Of a DNA stretch of 64,000 bases, positions 33,829 through 42,346 are shown in pieces. Origin of the DNA: a virus; IMG/VR virus record IMGVR_UViG_3300015202_000004, positions 62,001 through 126,000 of that record; one strand, given 5' to 3'. Each line of letters begins with the position of its first letter. The first letter of the stretch is position 1. The notes below the pieces were generated by a model. The model saw only the letters and a program-made list of their open reading frames with translations, was not told the origin of the DNA and did no database searches. The translations under genes were made by a program, and so were the position numbers.

Positions 33829-33933
33829 TTATGTATGTTTTAGTTTTTTGCTTTTCCAAGCTTGACGAAGGTTACCTTTTTTTGAAATACGCCATTTGAA
33901 TTTAATGACGGTGATTTTCACTTCCTTTTCCAT
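33829..33933 (-). CDS. Possible small basic peptide, 34 aa
   Basis: MEKEVKITVIKFKWRISKKGNLRQ..., stop at 33829. AGG eleven bases upstream. Nothing else fills the 140-base gap, but the frame is short. Confidence 0.35.
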   Translation of the reverse strand: MEKEVKITVIKFKWRISKKGNLRQAWKSKKLKHT

Positions 33934-33964
33934 AATGCATATAGCCTACTTTCTTAATAGTATT

Positions 33965-34052
33965 TGGTGGGCAAGAGAGGAGTCGAACCTCTACGCTACA
34001 AGAGCGATTGCCGGGTTACAGCCGGGTACATTAGCCATTCTGTCACCTGCCC
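33965..34052 (-). tRNA. tRNA-Tyr(GTA), second copy
   Basis: Class II, 88 nt. Loop CTGTAAC with a 4-bp GC stem, long variable arm, T-loop TTCGACT, encoded CCA. Confidence 0.93.
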
Positions 34053-34065
34053 AAATTTTTCCCAA

Positions 34066-34087
34066 TAAAAAAGACCCTTGCGGGCCT
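34066..34087 (-). terminator. Intrinsic terminator
   Basis: GGCCC-GCAA-GGGTC stem and TTTTTT, leftward. Ends the small transcription unit starting at 34309. Confidence 0.85.
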
Positions 34088-34127
34088 TGAAGTGTGATTT
34101 GCAGAGAGCCGAAGCTTGATATGCTAC

Positions 34128-34226
34128 TTACACGTTCAGACCCAATTCGCATAGCGAATTAAACAATGCAGCTTGTTGCTGCTTGTTATAATTTTGTTCC
34201 TGATTAAAGAACTGCTGCGAATTCAT
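34128..34226 (-). CDS. Gln-rich 32-aa peptide in its own transcription unit
   Basis: MNSQQFFNQEQNYNKQQQAA... ends in LCELGLNV. It lies between a consensus promoter (34281-34309) and a strong terminator (34066-34087), with a 55-base leader and weak ribosome site. Could equally be a small RNA. Confidence 0.45.
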   Translation of the reverse strand: MNSQQFFNQEQNYNKQQQAALFNSLCELGLNV

Positions 34227-34280
34227 CGTTGTTTCTTTCTTTTAAGGGTGCCCATCGCTAAAGTGCTCTTGGACTCCATT

Positions 34281-34309
34281 AGTATAGCATCTATTAAGTA
34301 GGTTGTCAA
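34281..34309 (-). promoter_or_regulatory. Consensus promoter
   Basis: TTGACA-N17-TATACT. Confidence 0.85.
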
Positions 34310-34343
34310 CCCTTTGCTTGTTGTAACATTTAAAGGGTAAAAA

Positions 34344-34420
34344 TGGACCCGATAAAGAGACTCTAACTCTTAACCTTTTCGTTCGAAGCGAAATGCTCTA
34401 TACTATTGAGCTATATCGGG
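34344..34420 (-). tRNA. tRNA-Arg(TCG), compensated 19-56 pair
   Basis: Acceptor CCCGATA/TATCGGG, loop CTTCGAA, T-loop TTAGAGT (A at 56) and D-loop AATAGTATA (G18, T19). Discriminator T, encoded CCA. Confidence 0.9.
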
Positions 34421-34475
34421 ATACTTTCCAATATAATTTTATCTACACTGATACTAGCGTGTACCTCACAAATGT

Positions 34476-34504
34476 ATTATAGTCGATTTCATTAAAAATG
34501 TCAA
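34476..34504 (-). promoter_or_regulatory. Consensus promoter
   Basis: TTGACA-N17-TATAAT upstream of tRNA-Arg(TCG). Confidence 0.9.
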
Positions 34505-34509
34505 TGACA

Positions 34510-35754
34510 TTAAGGAGTAATTCCCGATTGATAAGCATGTGGTATGACTTTAACAATGATATTAGAAATGCCTCTAAAATAGGCACCAGCAATATTGTCT
34601 TCATTATAAGTTAAATAAAAGCTAACTGTTTGGGTAGTTTTATTTGGTATGTAAGCTCCTGCCTTTGCAATAAACATTACGTCGTTTGCAAGAAGGCCAG
34701 GTTGAGTAACAGCGCTGGTGGTAGAAACATTAAAATTACCCGAAGGTGCATATACCGAAGGCGAAAGATAAGCCGTGTCCGATGCTGGGTTTAATAAAAG
34801 TTCATTCTTATTATTTAAAGTACCTGGAGAAATAAAGATTTGCGCTTCTAATTCTACAATCCAAAAATCAAAATTTGTTAGTGCTGGAATAAGAGAATTT
34901 ACAGGTACTGTTAGTAATCCGGTTGAAGGGTTATATGTGCATAATGTATTGCTAAATAAACCAGCTATTAATGTACCGCCTGTCAAAGTATTTTGACCAT
35001 TAACTAAAGTAATAGCGGTTCGCGAAGCCGGGTCATCCAAAATTGAAATTAAATCATAATACTGATAACCCGTGCTTGGATTGGCTCCAATATAACTGGA
35101 AATTGCACCTGGTACAATAGAAGCAACCGAATTGGTAACAGAGACACCCACCCTTTGATTAACAATACCTGTAATTTGTGTAGCAGTTTGCCCGAGAGGA
35201 ACGCTGCCAAAAGTAACCTTGGCCCCTGGACTCATTACACTTCCGACGCTAGCACTATTACCAGCATTAGTGTCTACGCCATGAACCGATAAAACATTAC
35301 CACTAATAGAATCAATTTGAACAACAACAGTGTCAGTTCCGTCGTCAACAGCCAAAACGGAACCTGGTAAAAATTCTGATGCATCAGATACATGTAAAAT
35401 CTGATTTAGACCTATGTTTGGTTCCCTAAAATTGGCAGTTGTTAAAATTGGCAAAGTACTACCACCACCGCCGCCGCCACCGCCACTTGTGACAGCAGGT
35501 AAAGGATTATAAACAGCTACAACAATATTAAATTCGCCACCATATTCTACTCGAAAATGATAAAGGGGGCCACTAGCGGAAAAGCTAACATTGTAATTAT
35601 TGCCAACATTGATAGCGCTTGTCTTTATTCGACCCTTGTTGACAGTCGGCGTATCAACCAAAGAATTATCAATAGCAGAATAAATAGATGCAGTTGCTCC
35701 GTCAGCAATGATGCTTGCATCAGTGTAAATATCTTTAAAAATCAATGTATACAT
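34510..35754 (-). CDS. Fibre or adhesin-like virion protein, 414 aa
   Basis: The first 85 residues (MYTLIFKDIYTDASIIADGATASIY...YHFRVEYGGEFNIVVAVYNP) form a beta domain shared with the proteins at 36675 and 37493. A run of eight Gly follows, then Ser/Thr/Val-rich beta-structure without Cys. Likely a tail or capsid fibre whose N-domain docks to the virion and whose C-part binds the host. Function is inferred from composition and paralogy. Confidence 0.7.
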   Translation of the reverse strand: MYTLIFKDIYTDASIIADGATASIYSAIDNSLVDTPTVNKGRIKTSAINVGNNYNVSFSASGPLYHFRVEYGGEFNIVVAVYNPLPAVTSGGGGGGGGSTLPILTTANFREPNIGLNQILHVSDASEFLPGSVLAVDDGTDTVVVQIDSISGNVLSVHGVDTNAGNSASVGSVMSPGAKVTFGSVPLGQTATQITGIVNQRVGVSVTNSVASIVPGAISSYIGANPSTGYQYYDLISILDDPASRTAITLVNGQNTLTGGTLIAGLFSNTLCTYNPSTGLLTVPVNSLIPALTNFDFWIVELEAQIFISPGTLNNKNELLLNPASDTAYLSPSVYAPSGNFNVSTTSAVTQPGLLANDVMFIAKAGAYIPNKTTQTVSFYLTYNEDNIAGAYFRGISNIIVKVIPHAYQSGITP

Positions 35755-35814
35755 GATAATGCCCTCGGTGGAATAAAAGCTTACATTATAATGTACTCAA
35801 TTATTAGTATTTTT

Positions 35815-36483
35815 TTACGTTGACCAAGAATCTTTGATAATGAAACCTTCTGGCACTGGTCGATTTATCTTAAGTTTTGTGAACCAATTATCAGCCAAAT
35901 CGTAGTAGTCAGGGTTCTTATCTTCTGGTATCATTTCAAAAGCATCTGGAAATACTCTACGCCCCCCAGAAGCCCGTATTGTTGAGATTGCCATCGCTTC
36001 AGCGACTGTTTTTGACAAATAAATAATATATCGGTTTGCCCGAGTTTCATTATAAGTATAAGGTCCAAAAGTATAACAGAATTTACATAACCAAGCGAGA
36101 TTGATAGTTAAAAATGCGTGTCTTACCACATTGTGATATGGGTTGTCGCCATCCGTACTTTTCTGAACCACGCTTTTTTTCGTACAACTTAAAACCCATT
36201 CATGTTGGCACATTCTCTTGCGAATAGTGCCAATGCGCGATTTATTTTTAGTTAAAGACCAACCGCCGCAAACACTTAAACGCGACGTAAGCCTGATTTT
36301 TTCAGCCTGAAGACAATATCCACCAAAGACGCCTTCGCTTTGCGGAACGTCTTTAAAACGCTCTGTTAACTCTACATACTCTTTACCAAGATAAGCGTCA
36401 CGACTATTGCGGTAATGTTCACATGTACCACAGGTCTTGGCGATAGAAATGGTTAGGTCGATAGGGTTATCTGTTTCTGGCAT
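35815..36483 (-). CDS. Cys-rich hypothetical protein, 222 aa
   Basis: CGTCEHY near residue 18, GGYCLQAEK, CGGW, RMCQHEW, SCTKK and LCKFC: up to four zinc sites. His and Cys spacing resembles multi-ribbon phage proteins. Sits between fibre genes. Promoter 36493-36521 ends ten bases before the ATG. Confidence 0.6.
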   Translation of the reverse strand: MPETDNPIDLTISIAKTCGTCEHYRNSRDAYLGKEYVELTERFKDVPQSEGVFGGYCLQAEKIRLTSRLSVCGGWSLTKNKSRIGTIRKRMCQHEWVLSCTKKSVVQKSTDGDNPYHNVVRHAFLTINLAWLCKFCYTFGPYTYNETRANRYIIYLSKTVAEAMAISTIRASGGRRVFPDAFEMIPEDKNPDYYDLADNWFTKLKINRPVPEGFIIKDSWST

Positions 36484-36492
36484 ATCCCGTTT

Positions 36493-36521
36493 ATATTACC
36501 ACAAAAAGAAGTTTTAGTCAA
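36493..36521 (-). promoter_or_regulatory. Promoter with near-leaderless ATG
   Basis: TTGACT-N17-TAATAT; the ATG at 36483 would be 2-3 bases into the transcript. Confidence 0.7.
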
Positions 36522-36523
36522 CT

Positions 36524-36552
36524 AAAAAGACCTCTTAATAAATTAAGAAGCC
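36524..36552 (-). terminator. Terminator after tRNA-Met
   Basis: 11-bp stem GGCTTCTTAAT/ATTAAGAGGTC followed by TTTTT. Confidence 0.85.
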
Positions 36553-36560
36553 TTTTGAAA

Positions 36561-36635
36561 TGGTTGCGAAGCCGTGGATTTGCGCCAGTTAGATGAGCTT
36601 ATGAGACTCACGCGATACTAAACCGCCCGCTCGCA
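36561..36635 (-). tRNA. tRNA with CAT anticodon (Met or Ile2), altered elbow
   Basis: Loop CTCATAA. Acceptor TGCGAGC/CTTCGCA with one mismatch, D-loop TTTAGTA (A18 G19), T-loop CGCAAAT in a short TGG/CCA stem. Encoded CCA. No initiator-type GGG/CCC stem. Confidence 0.75.
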
Positions 36636-36640
36636 TTTAC

Positions 36641-36669
36641 ATTATAGTACATTAAATTACTTTTGTCAA
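36641..36669 (-). promoter_or_regulatory. Consensus promoter
   Basis: TTGACA-N17-TATAAT directly before the CAT tRNA. Confidence 0.92.
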
Positions 36670-36674
36670 GTGTT

Positions 36675-37481
36675 TTAGGCAAGTTGTCCAGGGCTAACAA
36701 TTGTTTCAAGGCTAGCTTGAATCGCAATTCCACCATTTGCGATTATACTATTGAAATCAATATTAATTGCACGTAAAATAAAGGCAATTTTTTGAGCTTG
36801 TGCAGTTAAAACTTTATCTCTTGAATGAAAGACCAAATCTGTTCCATTAGTTAAACCACTAAAAGTGGAAGCAATAGGAGTAGCATCAGATACTGATAAA
36901 GGTGCTACTTGACCATCAGTTATTACAGTGATAAAAAATTGAGCAAGCGATGCGGGTACAGTCATATTCCCCCGAATTTGAGCTTCGACAGTCAATAACC
37001 AATGTGTTGCACCAGTTGGAAGAGTTGGTATATTGAATTCTAAATAACCTTTTGTTGCATCCCAAAATAGATTTGTTGAAGCTAAATTAGGTAAAATGTA
37101 TCCTCCAGATAAATTATTCTGTACGCCCAGATTGAAAACAGTATCCGAAGTTATGTAAACGGAATCATAACTTTTCATAGGACTAGCACTATTTACATTA
37201 TTACCAGAAATTAAAATAGGATTTAACTCAACTGCAACAGTAATAATAAGATTACCGTCATAATTAACTCCGAAATAATATGTACCAGTTGGTACATTGG
37301 GGCCTGAAAAAGTAATTTTATATTTTTTTCCAACTAAAAGATTTGAACTATTTATTTGACTATTAATAACTGTTTTCGTATCTATTAAAATATTATCTGG
37401 TAGAAGGTATACAGATGCTACTGAACCATCAATAATCGAGGGTAAATCAGTGTAATAATCTTGGAAAACTAATGTGTACAT
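36675..37481 (-). CDS. Fibre-type virion protein, 268 aa
   Basis: N-domain MYTLVFQDYYTDLPSIIDGSV...YYFGVNYDGNLIITVAVELNP is paralogous to 34510 and 37493; the rest is Ser/Thr/Ile-rich beta structure. Probably a second fibre with the same docking domain and a different tip. Confidence 0.7.
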   Translation of the reverse strand: MYTLVFQDYYTDLPSIIDGSVASVYLLPDNILIDTKTVINSQINSSNLLVGKKYKITFSGPNVPTGTYYFGVNYDGNLIITVAVELNPILISGNNVNSASPMKSYDSVYITSDTVFNLGVQNNLSGGYILPNLASTNLFWDATKGYLEFNIPTLPTGATHWLLTVEAQIRGNMTVPASLAQFFITVITDGQVAPLSVSDATPIASTFSGLTNGTDLVFHSRDKVLTAQAQKIAFILRAINIDFNSIIANGGIAIQASLETIVSPGQLA

Positions 37482-37492
37482 TTATTCACCTT

Positions 37493-39529
37493 TTAGGCAT
37501 AAAGCGGATAGCAAGTTACGGTCAACAGACCCTGAACGTAAAAAGTAGTGTGTGGTTGCAAGGCCATAGCCACAACCGTGAAGTCTAATTGAATACCTGA
37601 ATTAAATGTTCCAACATACTTGACAACCGAATTTGAATTTGCATTGAATTTTGTTGGTGAATTAACAATAAAGCCACCATCGGCAATTACATTCGGCGTA
37701 TTAATTACGGGACCTGCTTGAACTGGCTCTGTATATCCAGCAAATGTAGAAGCTGTATTAATAGCGCCTTTTGAAGCAGTTGAAGTAATACCTACATAAG
37801 CAATACTTGGAACGGTTAACAAAGTTTGATTGGTAATGACATTACCAGCGAATTCTGCAACGACACGATATTGAATTGCTTGATTATTTGGCAATTGGAA
37901 AACCAAAGTGCCAATTGTCGAAATGGCTGAAGCTGCTGAATTGAATGTGATTGGTGGGTTAATTGGAATATCTTTAAAAATAACTGTGCCAAAATCACCA
38001 ATTCGCGTGGTACCTGCTGGTCCTGGTGGCCCGCTATAAGTAACCGTTGCGCCATTCTGAATTGTAAGGCCAGCTACACCATTGTTTATTGTATTAATTC
38101 GAACAGATAATTGGTTTTGAGAAATGCTTGAAGCAGTAACTTGACCAGTAAGTGAATAGACTCCATCTGATATTAATACAAAGCTAAGAGGTGGAAATGC
38201 AAGCGTGTCTTTTACGAAGACAGGAATCAAAGTTCCAACCGGATAAATAACAATTGGTTGTGTAATAAGAGTTGAGCCATGTCCTGGAATCCCTGTATCC
38301 CCTTTTAATCCTATATCGCCTTTTGGTCCTGGAACTAACGAAGGGGCACCTACTGGACCACTAAAGGTAACAACTGAGCCAGCATTTAAAATATTTCCAA
38401 CAGTACTTTGAAGAACATTAAAAGTTAAACCGCTAACGCCACTTGTTGTGGTAATTTGTCCCATAATAGTTGATGAAACACCATCGGTGGCTAGCAAAAA
38501 ACTATTTATAGGGAAAGCCGAATTATTAATAACACTTAAAGATGCTATCGAACCAGTTGCAGGGCAAGTAAAGGTTGCAGTTGTTAATGTGCTACCAAAA
38601 CCTTGTATGCCTTGAATGCCTTGGTCACCTTTCAGTCCTTGGTCGCCCTTTAATCCTTGAATACCCTGGATTCCAGCAGGCCCAGCAAAGCTTACAAAAG
38701 CTCCACCTGCAAGTGTGGCCGAAGCGGATATAGAAGTCGTGATACCAGTTAGTGAATTAGTCGTACCACCCGATGTAATTAAAGTAGTGAAATAATTTGT
38801 ATTGTCTGAGACAATTGCATTGGTTCCATTAGGGAAAGCGGCACCATTGATAACATTTAAATTAACTGTTTGACCAACGGAATTAACGGTGACCGCACTT
38901 CCTGGTAATGTTAAAGTTGAACCATTGCCGTTCGCACCAGGAATACCTTGGATACCTTTGAAATCATTTGGCGCGAATTGACTCACAAATGCGTTTGGCT
39001 GAACAATGTCGCCAACGTTTCCGACCAACAAATCTGTGACAACTACACCGATGCTATTAGTAACGATATTTTTTGTTGCTAATACACCGATGAAAACTCC
39101 GGTTGTACCAGAGAATATAACATAAGAATCTACATTGAAAATAGAAGCGTTAGTTACCGGAATGTTAACAAAACTGTTTGGCGCAACTAAACTAACATAA
39201 TCAGTTGAATTTGCATAAATCGAAGGAACACTTGCTGGTCCATAAAAAATAGGGACAGTCAACAGGGTGTTCTCGTTAATTGTCATGTAGTGCGAACCCG
39301 TTGGAGGATTGACACCGATAAATTGAATTTGATAGGCCGTGTCGCCATATAATTGAGAAAATGTTGCTTGGCCTACTCCTGGTGAGCTAGGGAAATTACC
39401 AATGATTGCACTATCTATTAAATTTGTGGATGACGGAGTAACCCCTGTTGGGTATACGTTGACCCTCAAACCATCGGGCAAGCGATTACCATTGTAATAA
39501 TTAACGAATACGACCGTAAAAATTGTCAT
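37493..39529 (-). CDS. Fibre protein with collagen-like repeats, 678 aa
   Basis: ATG 39529 with GGGAG six bases upstream. N-domain MTIFTVVFVNYYNGN...SHYMTINENTLLTVP is shared with the two downstream fibre genes. Repeated 100-residue beta modules are separated by Gly-x-y stretches (GIQGIQGLKGDQGLKGD; GPKGDIGLKGDTGIPGH; GIQGIPGANG), which form triple-helical stalks in phage fibres. The C-terminal 170 residues are a distinct beta domain, probably the receptor-binding tip. Confidence 0.8.
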   Translation of the reverse strand: MTIFTVVFVNYYNGNRLPDGLRVNVYPTGVTPSSTNLIDSAIIGNFPSSPGVGQATFSQLYGDTAYQIQFIGVNPPTGSHYMTINENTLLTVPIFYGPASVPSIYANSTDYVSLVAPNSFVNIPVTNASIFNVDSYVIFSGTTGVFIGVLATKNIVTNSIGVVVTDLLVGNVGDIVQPNAFVSQFAPNDFKGIQGIPGANGNGSTLTLPGSAVTVNSVGQTVNLNVINGAAFPNGTNAIVSDNTNYFTTLITSGGTTNSLTGITTSISASATLAGGAFVSFAGPAGIQGIQGLKGDQGLKGDQGIQGIQGFGSTLTTATFTCPATGSIASLSVINNSAFPINSFLLATDGVSSTIMGQITTTSGVSGLTFNVLQSTVGNILNAGSVVTFSGPVGAPSLVPGPKGDIGLKGDTGIPGHGSTLITQPIVIYPVGTLIPVFVKDTLAFPPLSFVLISDGVYSLTGQVTASSISQNQLSVRINTINNGVAGLTIQNGATVTYSGPPGPAGTTRIGDFGTVIFKDIPINPPITFNSAASAISTIGTLVFQLPNNQAIQYRVVAEFAGNVITNQTLLTVPSIAYVGITSTASKGAINTASTFAGYTEPVQAGPVINTPNVIADGGFIVNSPTKFNANSNSVVKYVGTFNSGIQLDFTVVAMALQPHTTFYVQGLLTVTCYPLYA

Positions 39530-39603
39530 TATAATCTCCCACCACAAAAGTATGGCATTCAATTATAAGTAAGCAATTTAACCATTTTCAGTATCATTGG
39601 TAT

Positions 39604-39646
39604 AAAAAGAAATAGCTTTACTCGTTTAAAGTAAAGCTTAATTTCT
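39604..39646 (-). terminator. Intrinsic terminator
   Basis: AGAAATTAAGCTTTACT/AGTAAAGCTATTTCT stem and TTTTTA, leftward, after the gene at 39646. Confidence 0.8.
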
Positions 39647-39990
39647 CATTTTCTAACTTCGATATGCTTTGATGCTTCGACTAAGGCATCCGCTGAAATA
39701 TGTGGGTTATAAATCGAAGCACCCATATAGGTGAATCTTTCGTCAACCTCATGTGCGACGGCTGTTTTTATCGCTTTATAAGCCGTTCGCACTATTTCAT
39801 TTGGAACCATGTGAGGTGAAAGCATCCACTTTCTGCTTTTTTGAAGTTGCAAACCGTTATCAGGGTTTGCCAGGTCTTCTTCCCAAAACTGGACTTGAAG
39901 GTACATACGCCCATTGTCATCGCCAAGGTACAAATTCCAGTCGCTATATTTTATTTTACTTAAAATATCGCAAACTTCTTTAGGCGTCAT
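39646..39990 (-). CDS. Conserved small phage protein (SPHM family), 114 aa
   Basis: Contains KWMLSPHMVPNEIVRTAYKAIKTA and YMGASIYNPHIS, the hallmark of a widespread phage hypothetical family. Role unknown; not linked to any operon partner here. Confidence 0.75.
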   Translation of the reverse strand: MTPKEVCDILSKIKYSDWNLYLGDDNGRMYLQVQFWEEDLANPDNGLQLQKSRKWMLSPHMVPNEIVRTAYKAIKTAVAHEVDERFTYMGASIYNPHISADALVEASKHIEVRK

Positions 39991-39991
39991 C

Positions 39992-40300
39992 TTACGCGGC
40001 CTTTGTCACCAAAATCTCGTCGTCCATCTTCGGGGATAGCATGAACATATCATGAATCAAGCGAGCTTGACCGACAATATCTTCCTTGGAGCGACGGGAG
40101 AAACCAAGGTTTACGAAAAGAGTTTCGTCGCCGTTGCCATAACGAGCTTGAACGAGGACACCATCTTTAGTGTATCCTTTGACGTGAATTTGCAAAGATG
40201 TACGACGGCTGTAAGGGGTAATTACCAAGTCGCTACCATCTTTGTTCTTCTGGTTCTTGATAGGACCCTTCCACTCTAGGGAACGTTTTAATGCTTTCAA
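39992..40300 (-). CDS. Hypothetical protein, 102 aa
   Basis: Basic N-terminus, beta-rich centre, no motif. Overlaps neighbours by a few bases, part of the 40719-39646 operon. Confidence 0.65.
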   Translation of the reverse strand: MKALKRSLEWKGPIKNQKNKDGSDLVITPYSRRTSLQIHVKGYTKDGVLVQARYGNGDETLFVNLGFSRRSKEDIVGQARLIHDMFMLSPKMDDEILVTKAA

Positions 40301-40719
40301 TTTAGTTCTTTCTCCACGTTATTGTGGTTCATGATTCTAGCTGTTGCACACCATACTTTAGGTGTAATTTCTTGCCAAGACTTTAAAGCTTCTTTTGCTG
40401 CTTTGTAATTGTTTCCGAATCTATTAATTTCATCACCATATGAAGTGGTTATTATCAAATATTCATCTTCTACGTGATAAAGATATTCTAAAGCAGATTC
40501 TTGCATCGGAATGGTCGTATATGGATAGACGCTATTGGGAAAATTCTCAGGGTCTTCGACCATAAAAATTGCACCCAAAATTGGTAGCGGGTTCGTTGCT
40601 ACTCCAACGATTCTTCCGGTGCCTTCAAGTTTGCCTTCAGGTACACTTAAAAAGTAAGCAACTATGTCACCTTGCTTGTAAGTATATTCTGTTATTTGCG
40701 GGGTGATTCTTTCAGACAT
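40297..40719 (-). CDS. Hypothetical protein, 140 aa
   Basis: N-terminal 55 residues look like a small beta barrel (GDIVAYFLSVPEGKLEGTGRIVGV). First gene after the 40725-40753 promoter. No family. Confidence 0.65.
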   Translation of the reverse strand: MSERITPQITEYTYKQGDIVAYFLSVPEGKLEGTGRIVGVATNPLPILGAIFMVEDPENFPNSVYPYTTIPMQESALEYLYHVEDEYLIITTSYGDEINRFGNNYKAAKEALKSWQEITPKVWCATARIMNHNNVEKELN

Positions 40720-40724
40720 GTATT

Positions 40725-40753
40725 AGTTTACCATTTTTAAAGTGTTTTGTCAA
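40725..40753 (-). promoter_or_regulatory. Promoter, leaderless arrangement
   Basis: TTGACA-N17-TAAACT; ATG 40719 lies six bases past the -10 box. Confidence 0.7.
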
Positions 40754-41000
40754 CTATTTCGTAGGTAGCATAAAAAATATCAGGTTTGCAAGGGTAGTAC
40801 TCTCCCCTGATTCCTCTGATGATATAATCACCAATGGAAGCGGTCATATTGCCTTCTAGGGTTGGGATGATAATATTGTGAACATTGAATCCAATGGTTT
40901 CCTCTGGAAGCGCTTCGTTGAAGAATTTAGTGACTTCGGCTTTATTATTTCCGGTGAATTGGACGGCATCAATTACTACTGGCCTCTTGCGATACTTCAT
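40737..41000 (-). CDS. Conserved phage protein, 87 aa
   Basis: MKYRKRPVVIDAVQFTG start, then IIPTLEGNMTASIGDYIIRGIRGEYYPCKPDIFYATYE, a signature found in a very common small phage protein. Function unknown. Confidence 0.8.
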   Translation of the reverse strand: MKYRKRPVVIDAVQFTGNNKAEVTKFFNEALPEETIGFNVHNIIIPTLEGNMTASIGDYIIRGIRGEYYPCKPDIFYATYEIVDKTL

Positions 41001-41006
41001 GAATCT

Positions 41007-41035
41007 ATTATATCACATACTGTCAAGAGAAGCAA
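41007..41035 (-). promoter_or_regulatory. Promoter
   Basis: TTGCTT-N17-TATAAT. A TTGACA also occurs between the boxes. Confidence 0.65.
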
Positions 41036-41065
41036 AAGAAAAAGAACCTCTTTCGAGGCTCTTTT
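41036..41065 (-). terminator. Terminator of tmRNA
   Basis: AAGAGCCTC-GAAA-GAGGTTCTT with TTTTC tail. Confidence 0.85.
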
Positions 41066-41070
41066 CTAAA

Positions 41071-41497
41071 TGGTGGAGCCGACGAGGTGACGCTCCTCGT
41101 GTCCTGAAACGTTTACCTTACAAGATTTTACAGGTTTTCCTACTTTGTCCTCATAGGAATTGGCTTGAAGTCTTCAGCTTCGCGTCTACTATTGGTTGGT
41201 AGCCCAAATCATGTGCCGTTATTTAAACTGCCGGGATGATACAAGCAGCCTACTCGGATGTTACCGGAGGATATTCAGTAAGGGCGCACTGAAACGCTAG
41301 GCCCCCGAGGGAGCCCTACCCCGTATTACTCTACGGAGAAGAGAGGATTAAGCAGCTACGGCCTCGTTTGCCATGAAGGAATTGAAGCTTGCTACTGTGA
41401 TGTTGTCTGCAATTAAGCAATTTGGTCCTTTATAGTGCCTGACCAACACTACCTGTCCTGCGAAGACTCGCTATCCCAGTCGAAACTGCTCGGCCCC
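41071..41497 (-). ncRNA. ssrA: Phage tmRNA (transfer-messenger RNA)
   Basis: 427 nt, one-piece. 5' GGGGCCG pairs with 3' CGGCTCC, then ACCA. The tag frame is 41410 down to 41348: ADNITVASFNSFMANEAVAA and TAA, ending in the hydrophobic AVAA type degron used by ClpXP. Conserved pseudoknot-like GC stems fill the middle (41100-41340). T-arm is CGAGG-AGCGTCA-CCTCG and the D-loop region carries AG in place of GG. It rescues stalled ribosomes and tags nascent chains. No SmpB gene is visible, so host SmpB is needed. Confidence 0.93.
41348..41410 (-). CDS. tmRNA tag peptide frame
   Basis: Resume codon is most likely GCA at 41408-41410, giving a 20-residue tag. A second GCA (41390-41392) would give a shorter tag. 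Confidence 0.75.
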   Translation of the reverse strand, partial: ADNITVASFNSFMANEAVAA

Positions 41498-41551
41498 GTG
41501 TTTCCGTATAGAGGATTCTTATCAAGGAGTTGTTCTCTATTCGGTAAAAGT

Positions 41552-41580
41552 ATTATACGCTATCTAATCAGATTTGTCAA
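41552..41580 (-). promoter_or_regulatory. Consensus promoter for tmRNA
   Basis: TTGACA-N17-TATAAT, about 55 bases upstream of the mature 5' end. Confidence 0.9.
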
Positions 41581-41822
41581 GCATTCAAGCCGTAATCTTC
41601 AACAAATTTATCAAAAGCCATTCTCTTTAATTCGACAAGATTATCTGACATATCAATCATATAGTTGCCAGTGTAGAAGCGAAAATCTTCTGTGTGATAA
41701 TCGTATGAACAATATTCAAATATACGATAATTAGTTTTTTGATTATCAAAATAAAGATACCAAATATGACTTTGCCAACGTGTCTTTTTTGATTTGCGAA
41801 ACTTAAGAGTACTTTGTGACAA
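41577..41822 (-). CDS. Hypothetical protein, 81 aa
   Basis: Aromatic-rich (YLYFDNQKTNYRIFEYCSYDY). Overlaps the tmRNA promoter at its end and thioredoxin at its start. No family. Confidence 0.6.
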   Translation of the reverse strand: MSQSTLKFRKSKKTRWQSHIWYLYFDNQKTNYRIFEYCSYDYHTEDFRFYTGNYMIDMSDNLVELKRMAFDKFVEDYGLNA

Positions 41823-42117
41823 ATTCTTTTACAGCCTCTTCATTATTATAACCAACCAGTCTTCCTAGTTCTGTTCCATTTTTGAACATAATCATTGTTG
41901 GAACACCAGAGATATGAAGTTGGGTTGGAATTTCTGGCGATTTGTCAATATCTAATTCAACAAAAGCAACACCTTTTATTTCATCAGCAACCTTTTCTAC
42001 AACTGGAGTCAACATTTTACATGGGCCGCACCATGTTGCAAAAAGCTTTACTAACACTGGAGATTCGGATTTAATTGCTTCATTAAATCCTGCTGCATCA
42101 ATTTGTAATAAACTCAT
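41803..42117 (-). CDS. trxA: Thioredoxin
   Basis: 104 aa from ATG 42117 with AAGGA seven bases upstream. FATWCGPCKML near residue 26 is the redox centre; cis-Pro in SGVPTMIMF. Likely electron donor for the phage NrdA/NrdB. Confidence 0.95.
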   Translation of the reverse strand: MSLLQIDAAGFNEAIKSESPVLVKLFATWCGPCKMLTPVVEKVADEIKGVAFVELDIDKSPEIPTQLHISGVPTMIMFKNGTELGRLVGYNNEEAVKEFVTKYS

Positions 42118-42136
42118 TTTTAATTCCTTAGACAAG

Positions 42137-42160
42137 AAAAGGCGACCTTAGCCGCCTTTT
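42137..42160 (-). terminator. Terminator after tRNA-Arg(ACG)
   Basis: AAAAGGCGGC-TAAG-GTCGCCTTTT, near-perfect stem. Confidence 0.85.
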
Positions 42161-42164
42161 AAAT

Positions 42165-42243
<79 letters not shown>

Positions 42244-42249
42244 ATATTG

Positions 42250-42346
42250 TGCTTCTCTAGGTCTTTCAATTATTCCCTGACCGGGAAAGACTCTATTCAT
42301 GTCAGGCCAGATGTTTCCTAATTAAGAAGCTTGGAAAACTATTCAA
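42250..42346 (-). ncRNA. Structured leader RNA between promoter and tRNA-Arg(ACG)
   Basis: Long pairing GCTTCT...TAGG with CCTAG...AGAAGC encloses CCTGAC/GTCAGG and TTCCC-GGTCA-GGGAA hairpins. No known class. Confidence 0.4.

Noticed and set aside
41009-41027. TTGACA and TATAAT before the gene at 40737
   Set aside because: Only 8 bases apart; the TTGCTT box at 41030-41035 gives a proper 17-base spacer.
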